Assembly: GCF_000971135.1 (NCBI RefSeq)
Contig: NZ_BBLW01000001.1
Span: forward strand, 372,001 to 436,000
Source: Demequina phytophila
GTDB taxonomy: Bacteria > Actinomycetota > Actinomycetes > Actinomycetales > Demequinaceae
Reading direction: 5' to 3'
DNA length: 64,000 nt
Numbering within the stretch: position 1 is the first letter of the stretch; each line of letters begins with the position of its first letter. The notes beneath the pieces were generated by a model that saw only the letters and a list, made by a program, of their open reading frames with translations, did no database searches and was not told where the DNA came from. The translations under genes were made by a program, and so were the position numbers. Below are positions 28,507 to 36,448 of the stretch, piece after piece.

Positions 28507-29274
28507 TTACCCGTCGCGGCCCGACTCGACCATGGTCCAGCCACGCGAAGTGAACGCCCTTCGCAGCCGGTCGACCACATCGTCACGCGTTCGCTCAGGT
28601 CTGTCGCGGATGCGCGCGGTCTCAACGACGATTCCGCCGTTGCCGTCAGGGTCTGCAAACAGACGTTGACGTCCGAACTCGTCCTCGTACTGGAGGTCGT
28701 TGCGTCCCATGATCCTGACCCGATAGCCAAGCGAAGAAACGGTCCACCCCAGCCAGCGCCGCTTAAAGGTCTCACCCTGCGCTTCGTTGGCTCTGTACAG
28801 ACACCACTCGTATGGCGCGGACTTCTCGTGAATACGAGGCTGCCGATCACGGAACTCGGCACGTCCGGCGTGCGGTACGACGTCGACGACGTCGCGCGGA
28901 TCCAATCCTGGACGCCAGTTCGGGAAGTCCACGGCATTGCCGACAACGAACGGCAACTGTTCGCCGTCACGCATCCGCGCACTGAACATCGTGTAGCCCA
29001 TGCCGGATTCGCCCGCCTCGTAGAGCTTGTTGGCCAGGTCTGCGGGGAGCCGAACCGGACTATCTTCTATTTGTACGACGTCCTCTATAGACACTCGCGA
29101 GGCAGCAGTGCCCCACGAGCGACTGAACTGCGATTCGTCCACGACATATACACGGTCGAGCACTTCACCCGAACGCAGCGTCACGCGGCAAGGCGAGTAC
29201 TCCATGTAGCCGCTCGAACTCTTCGGCACCTGGGCCAACTGCGCGGCCTGCGCCGCAGTCAGAACGCTGTGCAT
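28507..29274 (-). CDS. Hypothetical protein in ychF-linked cargo
   Basis: 255 residues, not recognised. It starts MHSVLTAAQAAQLAQVPKSS. The N-terminal 100 residues look beta-rich (VTLRSGEVLDRVYVVDES), there is no signal or membrane segment, and the C-terminal part (GYRVRIMGRNDLQYEDEFGR, ADPDGNGGIVVETARI) is charged. Base composition is clearly less GC-rich and codon use less biased than its neighbours, which points to transfer. It is the only gene between ychF and remnant B. It could be an orphan immunity or defence-associated protein, but nothing in the sequence shows that. Confidence 0.6.
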   Translation of the reverse strand: MHSVLTAAQAAQLAQVPKSSSGYMEYSPCRVTLRSGEVLDRVYVVDESQFSRSWGTAASRVSIEDVVQIEDSPVRLPADLANKLYEAGESGMGYTMFSARMRDGEQLPFVVGNAVDFPNWRPGLDPRDVVDVVPHAGRAEFRDRQPRIHEKSAPYEWCLYRANEAQGETFKRRWLGWTVSSLGYRVRIMGRNDLQYEDEFGRQRLFADPDGNGGIVVETARIRDRPERTRDDVVDRLRRAFTSRGWTMVESGRDG

Positions 29275-29330
29275 GTCGACATCCTATGGATGCGGAGCCG
29301 CACCACGAAGGCTAGGCACAGAACGGCGAA

Positions 29331-30416
29331 TTACACATTGAATCTGAATTCGACCACGTCGCCGTCCTGCATGACGTAGTCCTTGCCCTCGATGCGGACC
29401 TTGCCCTTGGACTTCGCCTCGGCCATCGAGCCGGTCTCGAGGAGGTCGTGGAAGTGAACCACCTCGGCCTTGATGAAGCCGCGCTCAAAGTCGGTGTGGA
29501 TCACGCCCGCGGCCTGCGGGGCGGTCCAGCCCTTGTGGATGGTCCACGCGCGCGCCTCCTTGGGGCCCGCCGTGAGGTACGTCTGCAGGCCGAGCGTGTC
29601 GAAGCCGACGCGCGCGAGCTGGTCCAGGCCCGACTCGTCCTGACCGTTCTCGGCGAGCATCTCGCGCGCCTCCTCCTCGGTGAGCTCCACGAGCTCCGCC
29701 TCGAACTTCGCGTCGAGGAAGATCGCCTCGGCGGGCGCGACCTGCGCCGCGAGGGCCTCGCGCTTGGGGGCGTCGGCGAGGACCGCATCGTCCACGTTGA
29801 AGACGTAGATGAACGGCTTGGCCGTGAGGAGGTTGAGCTCCTTCACGTCCGCGAGATCCAGCTTCGCGGCGGCGGCGCCGGCGCTCAGAGCCGTGCCCGA
29901 CTCGAGGATCCCCTTGGCGGTGGTCACCGCGGCGAGGAAGTTCGGGTCGGCCTTCTTCGCACGCACCTCCTTCTCGAGACGCGGGATCGCCTTCTCGACG
30001 GTCTGCAGGTCCGCGAGGATGAGCTCGGTGTTGATGGTCTCGATGTCCGAGGCCGCGTCGACCTTGCCGTCGACGTGGATCACATCGGGGTCCTCGAAGC
30101 CGCGCGTCACCTGGCAGATCGCGTCGGCCTCGCGGATGTTCGCGAGGAACGCGTTGCCCAGGCCCTCGCCCTCGGACGCGCCCTTGACGATTCCGGCGAT
30201 GTCGACGAACGACACCGTCGCGGGCACCTCACGCTCGGAGCCGAACACCTCGGCGAGCTGGCCCAGGCGCGCATCCGGCAGCGGGACCACACCGACGTTG
30301 GGCTCGATGGTCGCGAACGGGTAGTTCGCGGCGAGCACCTCGGCGCGGGTGAGGGCGTTGAACAGGGTCGACTTGCCGACGTTCGGGAGACCGACGATTC
30401 CGATGGTAAGAGCCAC
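29331..30416 (-). CDS. ychF: Redox-regulated ATPase/GTPase YchF
   Basis: 361-residue OLA1/YchF protein, a universally conserved ribosome-associated P-loop NTPase. G1 is GLPNVGKST, G3 DIAGIVKGASEGEGLGN, and the G4-like (ATP-preferring) NVDD segment is in FIYVFNVDDAVL. The C-terminal TGS domain ends DYVMQDGDVVEFRFNV. The GTG at 30416 (MALTIGIVG) is preferred over an upstream TTG because it gives the family's N-terminus. TAGACT sits 8 nt upstream (30425-30430). Its 3' end is the likely insertion point for the neighbouring accessory DNA. Confidence 0.95.
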   Translation of the reverse strand: MALTIGIVGLPNVGKSTLFNALTRAEVLAANYPFATIEPNVGVVPLPDARLGQLAEVFGSEREVPATVSFVDIAGIVKGASEGEGLGNAFLANIREADAICQVTRGFEDPDVIHVDGKVDAASDIETINTELILADLQTVEKAIPRLEKEVRAKKADPNFLAAVTTAKGILESGTALSAGAAAAKLDLADVKELNLLTAKPFIYVFNVDDAVLADAPKREALAAQVAPAEAIFLDAKFEAELVELTEEEAREMLAENGQDESGLDQLARVGFDTLGLQTYLTAGPKEARAWTIHKGWTAPQAAGVIHTDFERGFIKAEVVHFHDLLETGSMAEAKSKGKVRIEGKDYVMQDGDVVEFRFNV

Positions 30417-30424
30417 GGGCGACA

Positions 30425-30487
30425 AGTCTACCGGCGGCCGGCGACGGTGCCCGCCCGGGCGACCCGCGCATCGTCCCGTCCTACCCT
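30425..30487. promoter_or_regulatory. Divergent leaderless-type promoters of ychF and small gene
   Basis: TAGACT on the minus strand (30425-30430) lies 8 nt from the ychF GTG. TACCCT (30482-30487) lies 6 nt from the ATG at 30494. A long-form GACGATGC repeat (30457-30477) sits between them. Confidence 0.5.
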
Positions 30488-30493
30488 GAGGCC

Positions 30494-30694
30494 ATGAGCT
30501 TCGAGGAGCTGTTCAACCCGGGCCTCGCGCATACGCGCGAGCAGAATAACCTGGACAAGGTGCGGCCGGCCACCGAGGTGGTGGGCGAGGCGCCGCCGCG
30601 GGACGATGCGGTGGCTGGCATCCAGATCCCGTCACCCGAGCAGATGGAACCCTTCCCGGAGAAGCGCCGCGGCCCCGCCGGTCGCGAGGACTGA
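30494..30694 (+). CDS. Small conserved hypothetical protein (DUF6191-like?)
   Basis: 66 residues, MSFEELFNPGLAHTREQNNL... with an acidic, proline-rich tail. The EELFNPG..H.RE start resembles short actinobacterial DUF6191-type proteins, but this is from memory of the pattern only. A leaderless -10 box precedes it. It is divergent from ychF, and its 3' end is 27 nt from the convergent ABC transporter gene. The function is unknown. Confidence 0.55.
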   Translation: MSFEELFNPGLAHTREQNNLDKVRPATEVVGEAPPRDDAVAGIQIPSPEQMEPFPEKRRGPAGRED

Positions 30695-30720
30695 CGGGGC
30701 CGCGGGGCTGATCTCGAGGG

Positions 30721-32475
30721 CTACGAGCCGAACTCGATGCCCGCGCCGGGGATCGCGTCCAGCAGACGCTGGGTGTACTGCTCCTGCGGACGCTCGAAGA
30801 TCTCGTCCGTGCCGCCGGTCTCGACGATCTTGCCCTGCTCCATCACGGCCACCACGTCGGCAACCACGCGCACGACCGCGAGGTCGTGGGTGATGAACAG
30901 GTAGGTGAGGTCGAGCTCCTCCTGCAGGTCCGCGAGGAGCTGCAGGATCTGGGCCTGGACCAGCACGTCGAGAGCGGAGACCGCCTCGTCGAGCACCACC
31001 ACGTCGGGCTTGAGCGCGAGCGCGCGGGCGATGGCCACGCGCTGGCGCTGACCGCCGGACAGCTCGTTCGGGTAGCGGTCCGCCATGGCGGCGGGGAGCG
31101 CGACCTGGTCGAGCAGCTCGCTGACGCGCGCGTGGCGGCTCTTGCGGTCGCCGACCTTGTGGACCTTCAGCGGCTCCGCGATGATCGCGCCGATCGACCG
31201 CTGCGGGTCGAGCGAGGCGTACGGGTCCTGGAAGACCACCTGCATGCGACGACGCAGGTCGAACAGCGCCTTGCCTGACGCGTCCGCCATCTCGACTCCG
31301 CCGACCGTGATCTGGCCCTCGGTCGGCTTCTCGAGGCCGAGCACCAGGCGCGCCGCGGTGGACTTGCCGGAGCCCGACTCGCCCACCAGCGCGAGCGTGG
31401 TGCCCTTGTGGATGTCGAAGGACACGCCGTCGACCGCGTGCAGCGGGTCCGACCGGAAGCTGCCACGACGGATCATGTAGGTCTTGCGCAGGTCCTTGAC
31501 GGACACGACCACCGGCTTGGCCTGGGCGGCCGCCTCGGTGTCGTCGTGCTTCTCCGCGAGGCTCAGCAGGTCCGGGCCCTTGACATCGTCCACCAGGTGC
31601 TCGCCCACAGACGAGTGGATGCGGCGCGACGCGAGCGACGGGGCCGCCGCGATGAGCTGCTTGGTGTACGGGTGCTGCGGGTGCTGGAGCAGCTCGAGGC
31701 TGGGACCGGCCTCGACGATCTTGCCCTGGCTCATCACGATGACCTTGGACGCGCGCTCGGCGGCGAGGCCCAGGTCGTGGGTGATGAAGAGCATCGCCGT
31801 GTTCTTCTCGCGGGTCAGCGTCTCCAGGTGGTCGAGGATGACCTTCTGGACCGTGACGTCGAGCGCCGAGGTGGGCTCGTCCGCGATCAGCAGGCGCGGG
31901 TCCGCGCCCAGGCCGATGCCGATGAGCACGCGCTGGCGCATGCCGCCCGAGAACTGGTGCGGGAACTGCTTGAGGCGACGCTCGGCGTCGCCCAGGCCGG
32001 CCTGGTGAAGCACCTCGATGGCCTTGGCCTCGATGTTCTTCTTGCCCGTGGCCACGCCGTTCGCACGGATGGCCTCGCGCACCTGGAAGCCGATGTTCCA
32101 CACGGGGTTGAGGTTGGACATCGGGTCCTGCGGCACGTAGCCGATGGTCCCGCCACGCACGGACGCCATCTGGCGCTCGCTGTAGTCGGTGATGTCCTTG
32201 CCGTCGACGAGCACGCGGCCGCCGGAGATGCGGCCGTTGCCGGCGAGCAGCTTGATCAGCGCGGTCGCGGTGGTCGACTTGCCCGAGCCGGACTCGCCGA
32301 CGATCGCGACGGTCTCACCCGCGTGGATGTCGAAGGACACGCCGCGGACGGCGTGAACGTCGCCCGAGCCCGTCTTGAACGTGACCTCGAGGTCCTTGAC
32401 CTCGACCAGGGGCGCGTTCGCATCCGCCGGCTTGGCGCCGCTGGGAAGGGTCTGCACGGTGTTCTCCTCAGTCAT
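30721..32475 (-). CDS. Peptide ABC transporter, fused double ATPase (DppD-DppF type)
   Basis: 584 residues carrying two complete nucleotide-binding domains in one chain. NBD1 has Walker A GESGSGKSTT, signature FSGGMRQRVLIG and Walker B LLIADEPTSALD. NBD2 has GESGSGKSTAA, LSGGQRQRVAIA and VVVLDEAVSALD. In NBD2 the usual DEP reads DEA, a small departure; the catalytic Glu is kept. Each NBD ends with the oligopeptide-type C-terminal extension. It powers uptake of di- or oligopeptides with the two permeases upstream. It overlaps the DppC-type gene by 4 bp. Confidence 0.92.
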   Translation of the reverse strand: MTEENTVQTLPSGAKPADANAPLVEVKDLEVTFKTGSGDVHAVRGVSFDIHAGETVAIVGESGSGKSTTATALIKLLAGNGRISGGRVLVDGKDITDYSERQMASVRGGTIGYVPQDPMSNLNPVWNIGFQVREAIRANGVATGKKNIEAKAIEVLHQAGLGDAERRLKQFPHQFSGGMRQRVLIGIGLGADPRLLIADEPTSALDVTVQKVILDHLETLTREKNTAMLFITHDLGLAAERASKVIVMSQGKIVEAGPSLELLQHPQHPYTKQLIAAAPSLASRRIHSSVGEHLVDDVKGPDLLSLAEKHDDTEAAAQAKPVVVSVKDLRKTYMIRRGSFRSDPLHAVDGVSFDIHKGTTLALVGESGSGKSTAARLVLGLEKPTEGQITVGGVEMADASGKALFDLRRRMQVVFQDPYASLDPQRSIGAIIAEPLKVHKVGDRKSRHARVSELLDQVALPAAMADRYPNELSGGQRQRVAIARALALKPDVVVLDEAVSALDVLVQAQILQLLADLQEELDLTYLFITHDLAVVRVVADVVAVMEQGKIVETGGTDEIFERPQEQYTQRLLDAIPGAGIEFGS

Positions 32476-33407
32476 CGGCGAGCCCTCGCCTTCGGGTCGA
32501 GCGCGTCGCGGAGCAGCTCACCGAGCACGATGAACGCGAGCACCGTGAGCGTCAGCGCGAGCGACGGCCAGAACAGCGAGCCCGGCGCGACGCGGATCGA
32601 CGACTGGGCGTCCGCGATGTCGTTACCCCAGGAGATGACGTTATTGAGGCCCACACCGAGGAAGGACAGGGTCGCCTCTGCGGTGATGGCCGCGCCGAGC
32701 GCGATGGTCAGGTACACGATCACGGGCGTGAGCGAGTTCGGGAGCACGTGGCGGACGAGCGTGCCGAACTTGGACCTGCCCACCGCCTCGGACGCCATCA
32801 CGTACTCGAGATTCTTCACCTGCAGGATCTCCGCGCGAAGGATGCGCGCGAGCGAGGCCCACGCGAATCCACCGATCGCGAACGAGATGGTCAGGACGTT
32901 CTTCGACGGCATCACCGACATCACGACCACGGCCGCGAGGAAGTAGGGGATGGAGAAGAAGATGTCGCCGATGCGCGAGAGGAACGAGTCCACCCAGCCG
33001 CCGTAGAAGCCCGCGAGCGCGCCCATGGGGATACCGATGACGCCGGTGATGAGCATGGTGAGCACGCCCACGGCCAGCGAGGTGCTCGCGCCGTAGATGA
33101 TGCGGGCGTAGATGTCCGCGCCCTGGAACGTGAATCCGAGCGGGTGGCCGGGCTCCGCCGGGCCGTTCGAGTTCGCCAGATCCGTCGCCCTGGGGTCGAC
33201 GCTGGTGAACCACTCGGGGAAGAAGGCCGCGGCGGTGACCACCAGCACCATCGCGAGAGCGATGTAGAACAACGGCCGGCGGCGCAGGTCGCGCCACGCG
33301 TCGAGCCAGAGGTTGGAGCGGCGCTCGGAGAGCTTGACCTTGTCGACCTCGACGGCCGAATTCTCGTCGATCGGGGCGACGTAGTGCTCGATCGTGCGGT
33401 CAGACAT
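32472..33407 (-). CDS. Peptide ABC transporter permease (DppC type)
   Basis: 311 residues. An N-terminal cytoplasmic stretch with the OppC-type helix (RRPLFYIALAMVLVVTAAAF) is followed by five further membrane helices. The permease EAA loop is AILRAEILQVKNLEYVMASEAVGRSKFGTLVRHVLPN, which contacts the ATPase. PFAM BPD_transp_1-like. It overlaps dppB-type by 8 bp and the ATPase by 4 bp in a tightly packed operon. Confidence 0.92.
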   Translation of the reverse strand: MSDRTIEHYVAPIDENSAVEVDKVKLSERRSNLWLDAWRDLRRRPLFYIALAMVLVVTAAAFFPEWFTSVDPRATDLANSNGPAEPGHPLGFTFQGADIYARIIYGASTSLAVGVLTMLITGVIGIPMGALAGFYGGWVDSFLSRIGDIFFSIPYFLAAVVVMSVMPSKNVLTISFAIGGFAWASLARILRAEILQVKNLEYVMASEAVGRSKFGTLVRHVLPNSLTPVIVYLTIALGAAITAEATLSFLGVGLNNVISWGNDIADAQSSIRVAPGSLFWPSLALTLTVLAFIVLGELLRDALDPKARARR

Positions 33408-34326
33408 AGCGGATCCTTGGGTCGAGCACGGCGTACAGCAGGTCCACGAGGATGTTCACGATGATGTAGAGGATCGTGAGGATCGTCACGATCGAGACCA
33501 CCGTGGCGGTCTCGCCCTTGATGATCGCGTCGAAGAGGACCTTGCCGACGCCGGGGATGTTGAAGATTCCCTCGGTGACGGTCGTGCCGGCGATCAGGGC
33601 GCCGAAGCTGGCCGCGGTGTTCGTGATCACGGGGATCAGCGAGTTGCGCGCGACGTGGACCGGGATGATGCGGCGGCGGGTGAGGCCCTTGGCGAGCGCG
33701 GTGCGGACGTAGTCCGCCGACTGCGCCTCGATGACCGAGCCGCGCATGAGCCTCATGCCCGTGACGTAGATGGTGAGCGCGATCACCAACGCCGGGAGGA
33801 ACATCGCGCTCCAGGTGGTGTTCGCGCCCACCGTGACCGGTGCCCACCCGAGTTTGATACCGATGAAGTACTGCGCGAGGAACAGCGCCACGAACGGGGG
33901 CACGGAGCTCAGCACCAGCGCGACCACCAGGTTGGTGTTGTCGATGATGCCGCCCTTGCGCAGGCCCGAGATGAGGCCGATGACGGTCGCGAGCAGGAAC
34001 TCGATGATGACCGCCATGAGCACCAGCTTGAGCGTCACCGGGAACGCACGGGCGAGGACGTCCGTGACCTGCTGACCCGAGAACGTCTCACCGAGGTTCC
34101 CGGTGAAGAGGTTCTGGAGGTAGTGCAGATACTGCATGAAGAACGGCTCGTCGAGGTGGTACTGCTGGCGCAGCGCCTCGAGCACGGCCGGGTTGGGCGT
34201 CTTGTCCCCGAAGAGGGCGAGCACAGGGTCGCCCGGCATCGAGAAGACCATGAAGTAGATGAGGAACGTCGTCCCCAGGAAGACGGGGATCGCCTGCAGG
34301 AGGCGGCGCACCACGTACATCAGCAT
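33400..34326 (-). CDS. Peptide ABC transporter permease (DppB type)
   Basis: 308 residues starting MLMYVVRRLLQAIPVFLGTT, the classic DppB/OppB amino end, with six helices. The EAA loop is MRGSVIEAQSADYVRTALAKGLTRRRIIPVHVARN. It forms the channel with the DppC-type subunit. It is separated from the binding-protein gene by 186 bp holding two hairpins and a TAGAAT box (minus strand, 34372-34377) that could be a weak internal promoter. Confidence 0.92.
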   Translation of the reverse strand: MLMYVVRRLLQAIPVFLGTTFLIYFMVFSMPGDPVLALFGDKTPNPAVLEALRQQYHLDEPFFMQYLHYLQNLFTGNLGETFSGQQVTDVLARAFPVTLKLVLMAVIIEFLLATVIGLISGLRKGGIIDNTNLVVALVLSSVPPFVALFLAQYFIGIKLGWAPVTVGANTTWSAMFLPALVIALTIYVTGMRLMRGSVIEAQSADYVRTALAKGLTRRRIIPVHVARNSLIPVITNTAASFGALIAGTTVTEGIFNIPGVGKVLFDAIIKGETATVVSIVTILTILYIIVNILVDLLYAVLDPRIRYV

Positions 34327-34388
34327 GGGCGCACCTCGCGGCTGAGAGATGTCTTGAGCATGAGAGTGCCGATTCTACCTGGCCGGTG

Positions 34389-34413
34389 CCGCGCCGCTCC
34401 ACGCGCGGCGCGG
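34389..34413 (-). terminator. Hairpin between binding-protein and permease genes
   Basis: CCGCGCCGC / GCGGCGCGG, a 9-bp stem with a 7-nt loop. It is the second of two hairpins in the operon's first gap and may modulate read-through or protect the upstream mRNA. Confidence 0.5.
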
Positions 34414-34473
34414 GGACGCGCTCGCGACGGTGGAGGGGGCGTCGAGGCGCCCGGCGGGTGATGGACGAACGAA

Positions 34474-34501
34474 GGCCCGCCCCGCATGAGCGGGGCGGGC
34501 C
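34474..34501 (-). terminator. Strong hairpin after peptide-binding protein gene
   Basis: GGCCCGCCCCGC-ATGA-GCGGGGCGGGCC, a perfect 12-bp stem, starts 12 nt past the stop. It is probably a partial terminator giving excess binding protein over permease. Confidence 0.8.
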
Positions 34502-34512
34502 GACGGTCGAGA

Positions 34513-36168
34513 TTAACCCTTGGTGATCTCGTAGTAGAGCGGCACCGAGTGCCAGTCGAAGACCACGTTCTCGACGCCCTCGGCGAAGCCGCCGTTGACG
34601 TTCGAGTACCACATCGGGATGGCGGGCAGGTCCTCGAAGAGGATCTCCTGCGCGGCCTGGAACTTCTCGATGGCCTCCTCAGGCGTGGCAGCCTGCTTGC
34701 CCTCGTCGATCAGCTTGTCGAAGGCCTTCGACGAGTAGTCGCCGTCGTTCGAGCCGGCACCGGTGTAGTAGATCGGGCCGAGGAAGTTCTCGAGCGACGG
34801 GTAGTCCGCCTGCCAGCCGGAGCGCGACGCGGCGTCGAGCGTGCGGTTGGTGACCTCGGTGCGGAGCTCGGCGAACGTCGGGAAGGGCAGGCCCACCGCG
34901 TCGATGCCAAGGTTCTGACCCACCTGGTTGAGGACCGCGTCGACCCACACGTCGTGGCCGCCGTCGGCGTTGTAGGCGATCTCGAAGGTGCCGGACCAGG
35001 GGCTGATCGCGTCAGCCTCGGCCCACAGCTCCTGCGCCTGCTCGGGGTCGTAGGTGAGGACCTCGGAGCCCGGGATGGAGTCCGACCAGCCGTTGATGAC
35101 CGGCGAGGTGAAGTCCGACGCGGGGGTGCGGGTGCCCTCGAAGATCACGTCCGTGATCTGCTCGCGGTCGAAGGCCATCGAGATGGCCGCACGGCGGAGC
35201 TTGCCCTCCTCGCCCGAGAAGTGCTCGAGGCGCTCCGGGATGGTGAAGGACTGGAAGATCGCGGCCGGCTGGTTCACGGCGCGGTCGCCGAGGTCGGCCT
35301 CGTAGGACGCGAAGGCCGACGGCGGGATGCCGTCGATGACGTCCACGTTGTTGGCGAGCAGGTCGGCGTAGGCCGCGTCCTGCGTCGCGTAGAAGATGAT
35401 CGACAGGCCGTCGTTGGCCGGCGTGCGCTCACCCGCGTAGTCGGGGTTGACCGCGAGGTCGATCTGCACGTCGTGCTGCCAGTCGGCGGCGTCGGCGAGC
35501 ATGTAGTTGCCGTTGCCGACCGGGGCCGCACCGAAGGCCTCGGGGTCCTCGAAGAACACGTCGGGCAGCGGGTAGAAGGCGGAGTAGCCCAGCGCGAGCG
35601 GGAACTCGGCGTTCGGAGCGGCCAGCGTCACCGAGAAGGTGAGGTCGTCGATGACCTTGAGGCCGGACATCTCCGGGTTCGAGGCGCCCTCGTCCGTGTT
35701 GTAGCCGTCGAAGCCCTCGATGGGCTCGAGGAAGTAGCTGTTGAGCGCGGTCGCGGCGTTGGCCGGGTCGGCGCCCCAGTTCCACGCGTCGACGAAGTTG
35801 TGGGCCTGGACGGGGGTGCCGTCGGTGAAGGTCCAGCCGTCCTTGAGCGTGATCGTGAAGGTCTGGTTGTCCTCGGTCTCGATGGACTCCGCGACCTCGT
35901 TCTGCGTGGCACCCGTGGCGTCGTAGGACACCAGGCCCGCGAAGATCGCGTCGATGATCTTGCCGCCACCGGTCTCGTTGGTCGCCACCGGGATGAGCGG
36001 GTTCTGGGGCTCGGAACCGTTGGTCTTGATGATCATGTCGCCGGTCGCGGCACCGCCCGCCGAAGCCGACGAGTCGGTCTCGGAGCCGGTGGACGAGCAG
36101 CCGACCAGCACGAGCGCCGACGCCGAGGCGAGGGTCACACCGCCGATCACGGACTTGCTGAACTTCAC
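34513..36168 (-). CDS. Peptide-binding lipoprotein of ABC transporter (SBP family 5)
   Basis: 551 residues. A lipoprotein signal MKFSKSVIGGVTLASASALV with lipobox LVGC is followed by a Ser/Thr-rich linker and the bac_SBP_5 fold. Conserved segments are SIETEDNQTFTITLKDGWTF, DGTPVQAHNFVDAWNW, LRRAAISMAFDREQI and WYSNVNGG. It captures peptides outside the cell for the two permeases and the fused ATPase. The GTG start has a perfect GGAGG site 6 nt upstream. A CRP-type site about 200 bp upstream and two GACCAAAC repeats may control the operon. Confidence 0.93.
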   Translation of the reverse strand: MKFSKSVIGGVTLASASALVLVGCSSTGSETDSSASAGGAATGDMIIKTNGSEPQNPLIPVATNETGGGKIIDAIFAGLVSYDATGATQNEVAESIETEDNQTFTITLKDGWTFTDGTPVQAHNFVDAWNWGADPANAATALNSYFLEPIEGFDGYNTDEGASNPEMSGLKVIDDLTFSVTLAAPNAEFPLALGYSAFYPLPDVFFEDPEAFGAAPVGNGNYMLADAADWQHDVQIDLAVNPDYAGERTPANDGLSIIFYATQDAAYADLLANNVDVIDGIPPSAFASYEADLGDRAVNQPAAIFQSFTIPERLEHFSGEEGKLRRAAISMAFDREQITDVIFEGTRTPASDFTSPVINGWSDSIPGSEVLTYDPEQAQELWAEADAISPWSGTFEIAYNADGGHDVWVDAVLNQVGQNLGIDAVGLPFPTFAELRTEVTNRTLDAASRSGWQADYPSLENFLGPIYYTGAGSNDGDYSSKAFDKLIDEGKQAATPEEAIEKFQAAQEILFEDLPAIPMWYSNVNGGFAEGVENVVFDWHSVPLYYEITKG

Positions 36169-36307
36169 TTTTCCTCCTACAGGTGCCCGCCGGACGACGG
36201 ACTGGGATAGGCGTCCCTCCGGGGTGTCGGAGCGACGACTCGGATGCACGCTGATGACGTGCAACCCCAGAAGGCTAAACAGGTCGGCGTTAACGTTTTG
36301 TTTCCGA

Positions 36308-36337
36308 GACCAAACCTTTCGGGATTTGTGACCAAAC
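36308..36337. promoter_or_regulatory. Paired GACCAAAC direct repeats
   Basis: GACCAAAC at 36308-36315 and 36330-36337, 22 bp apart (about two helical turns), upstream of the peptide transporter operon in AT-rich DNA. Candidate activator or repressor half-sites. Confidence 0.45.
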
Positions 36338-36368
36338 AGTAATCACGCGTCCCACCATGCGAGACGGA

Positions 36369-36384
36369 TGTGACCTGGATCACA
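36369..36384. promoter_or_regulatory. CRP/GlxR-type binding site
   Basis: TGTGACCTGGATCACA is a perfect TGTGA-N6-TCACA palindrome. It lies between the divergent peptide transporter operon and rmuC, 65 bp before the rmuC ATG and about 200 bp before the lipoprotein start. Confidence 0.8.
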
Positions 36385-36448
36385 TGACCTACGTCCCGTT
36401 TGAGGCCGTTGAGCGGCGCTGTCGGACCCCCGTGGCACCGTTGTGATC

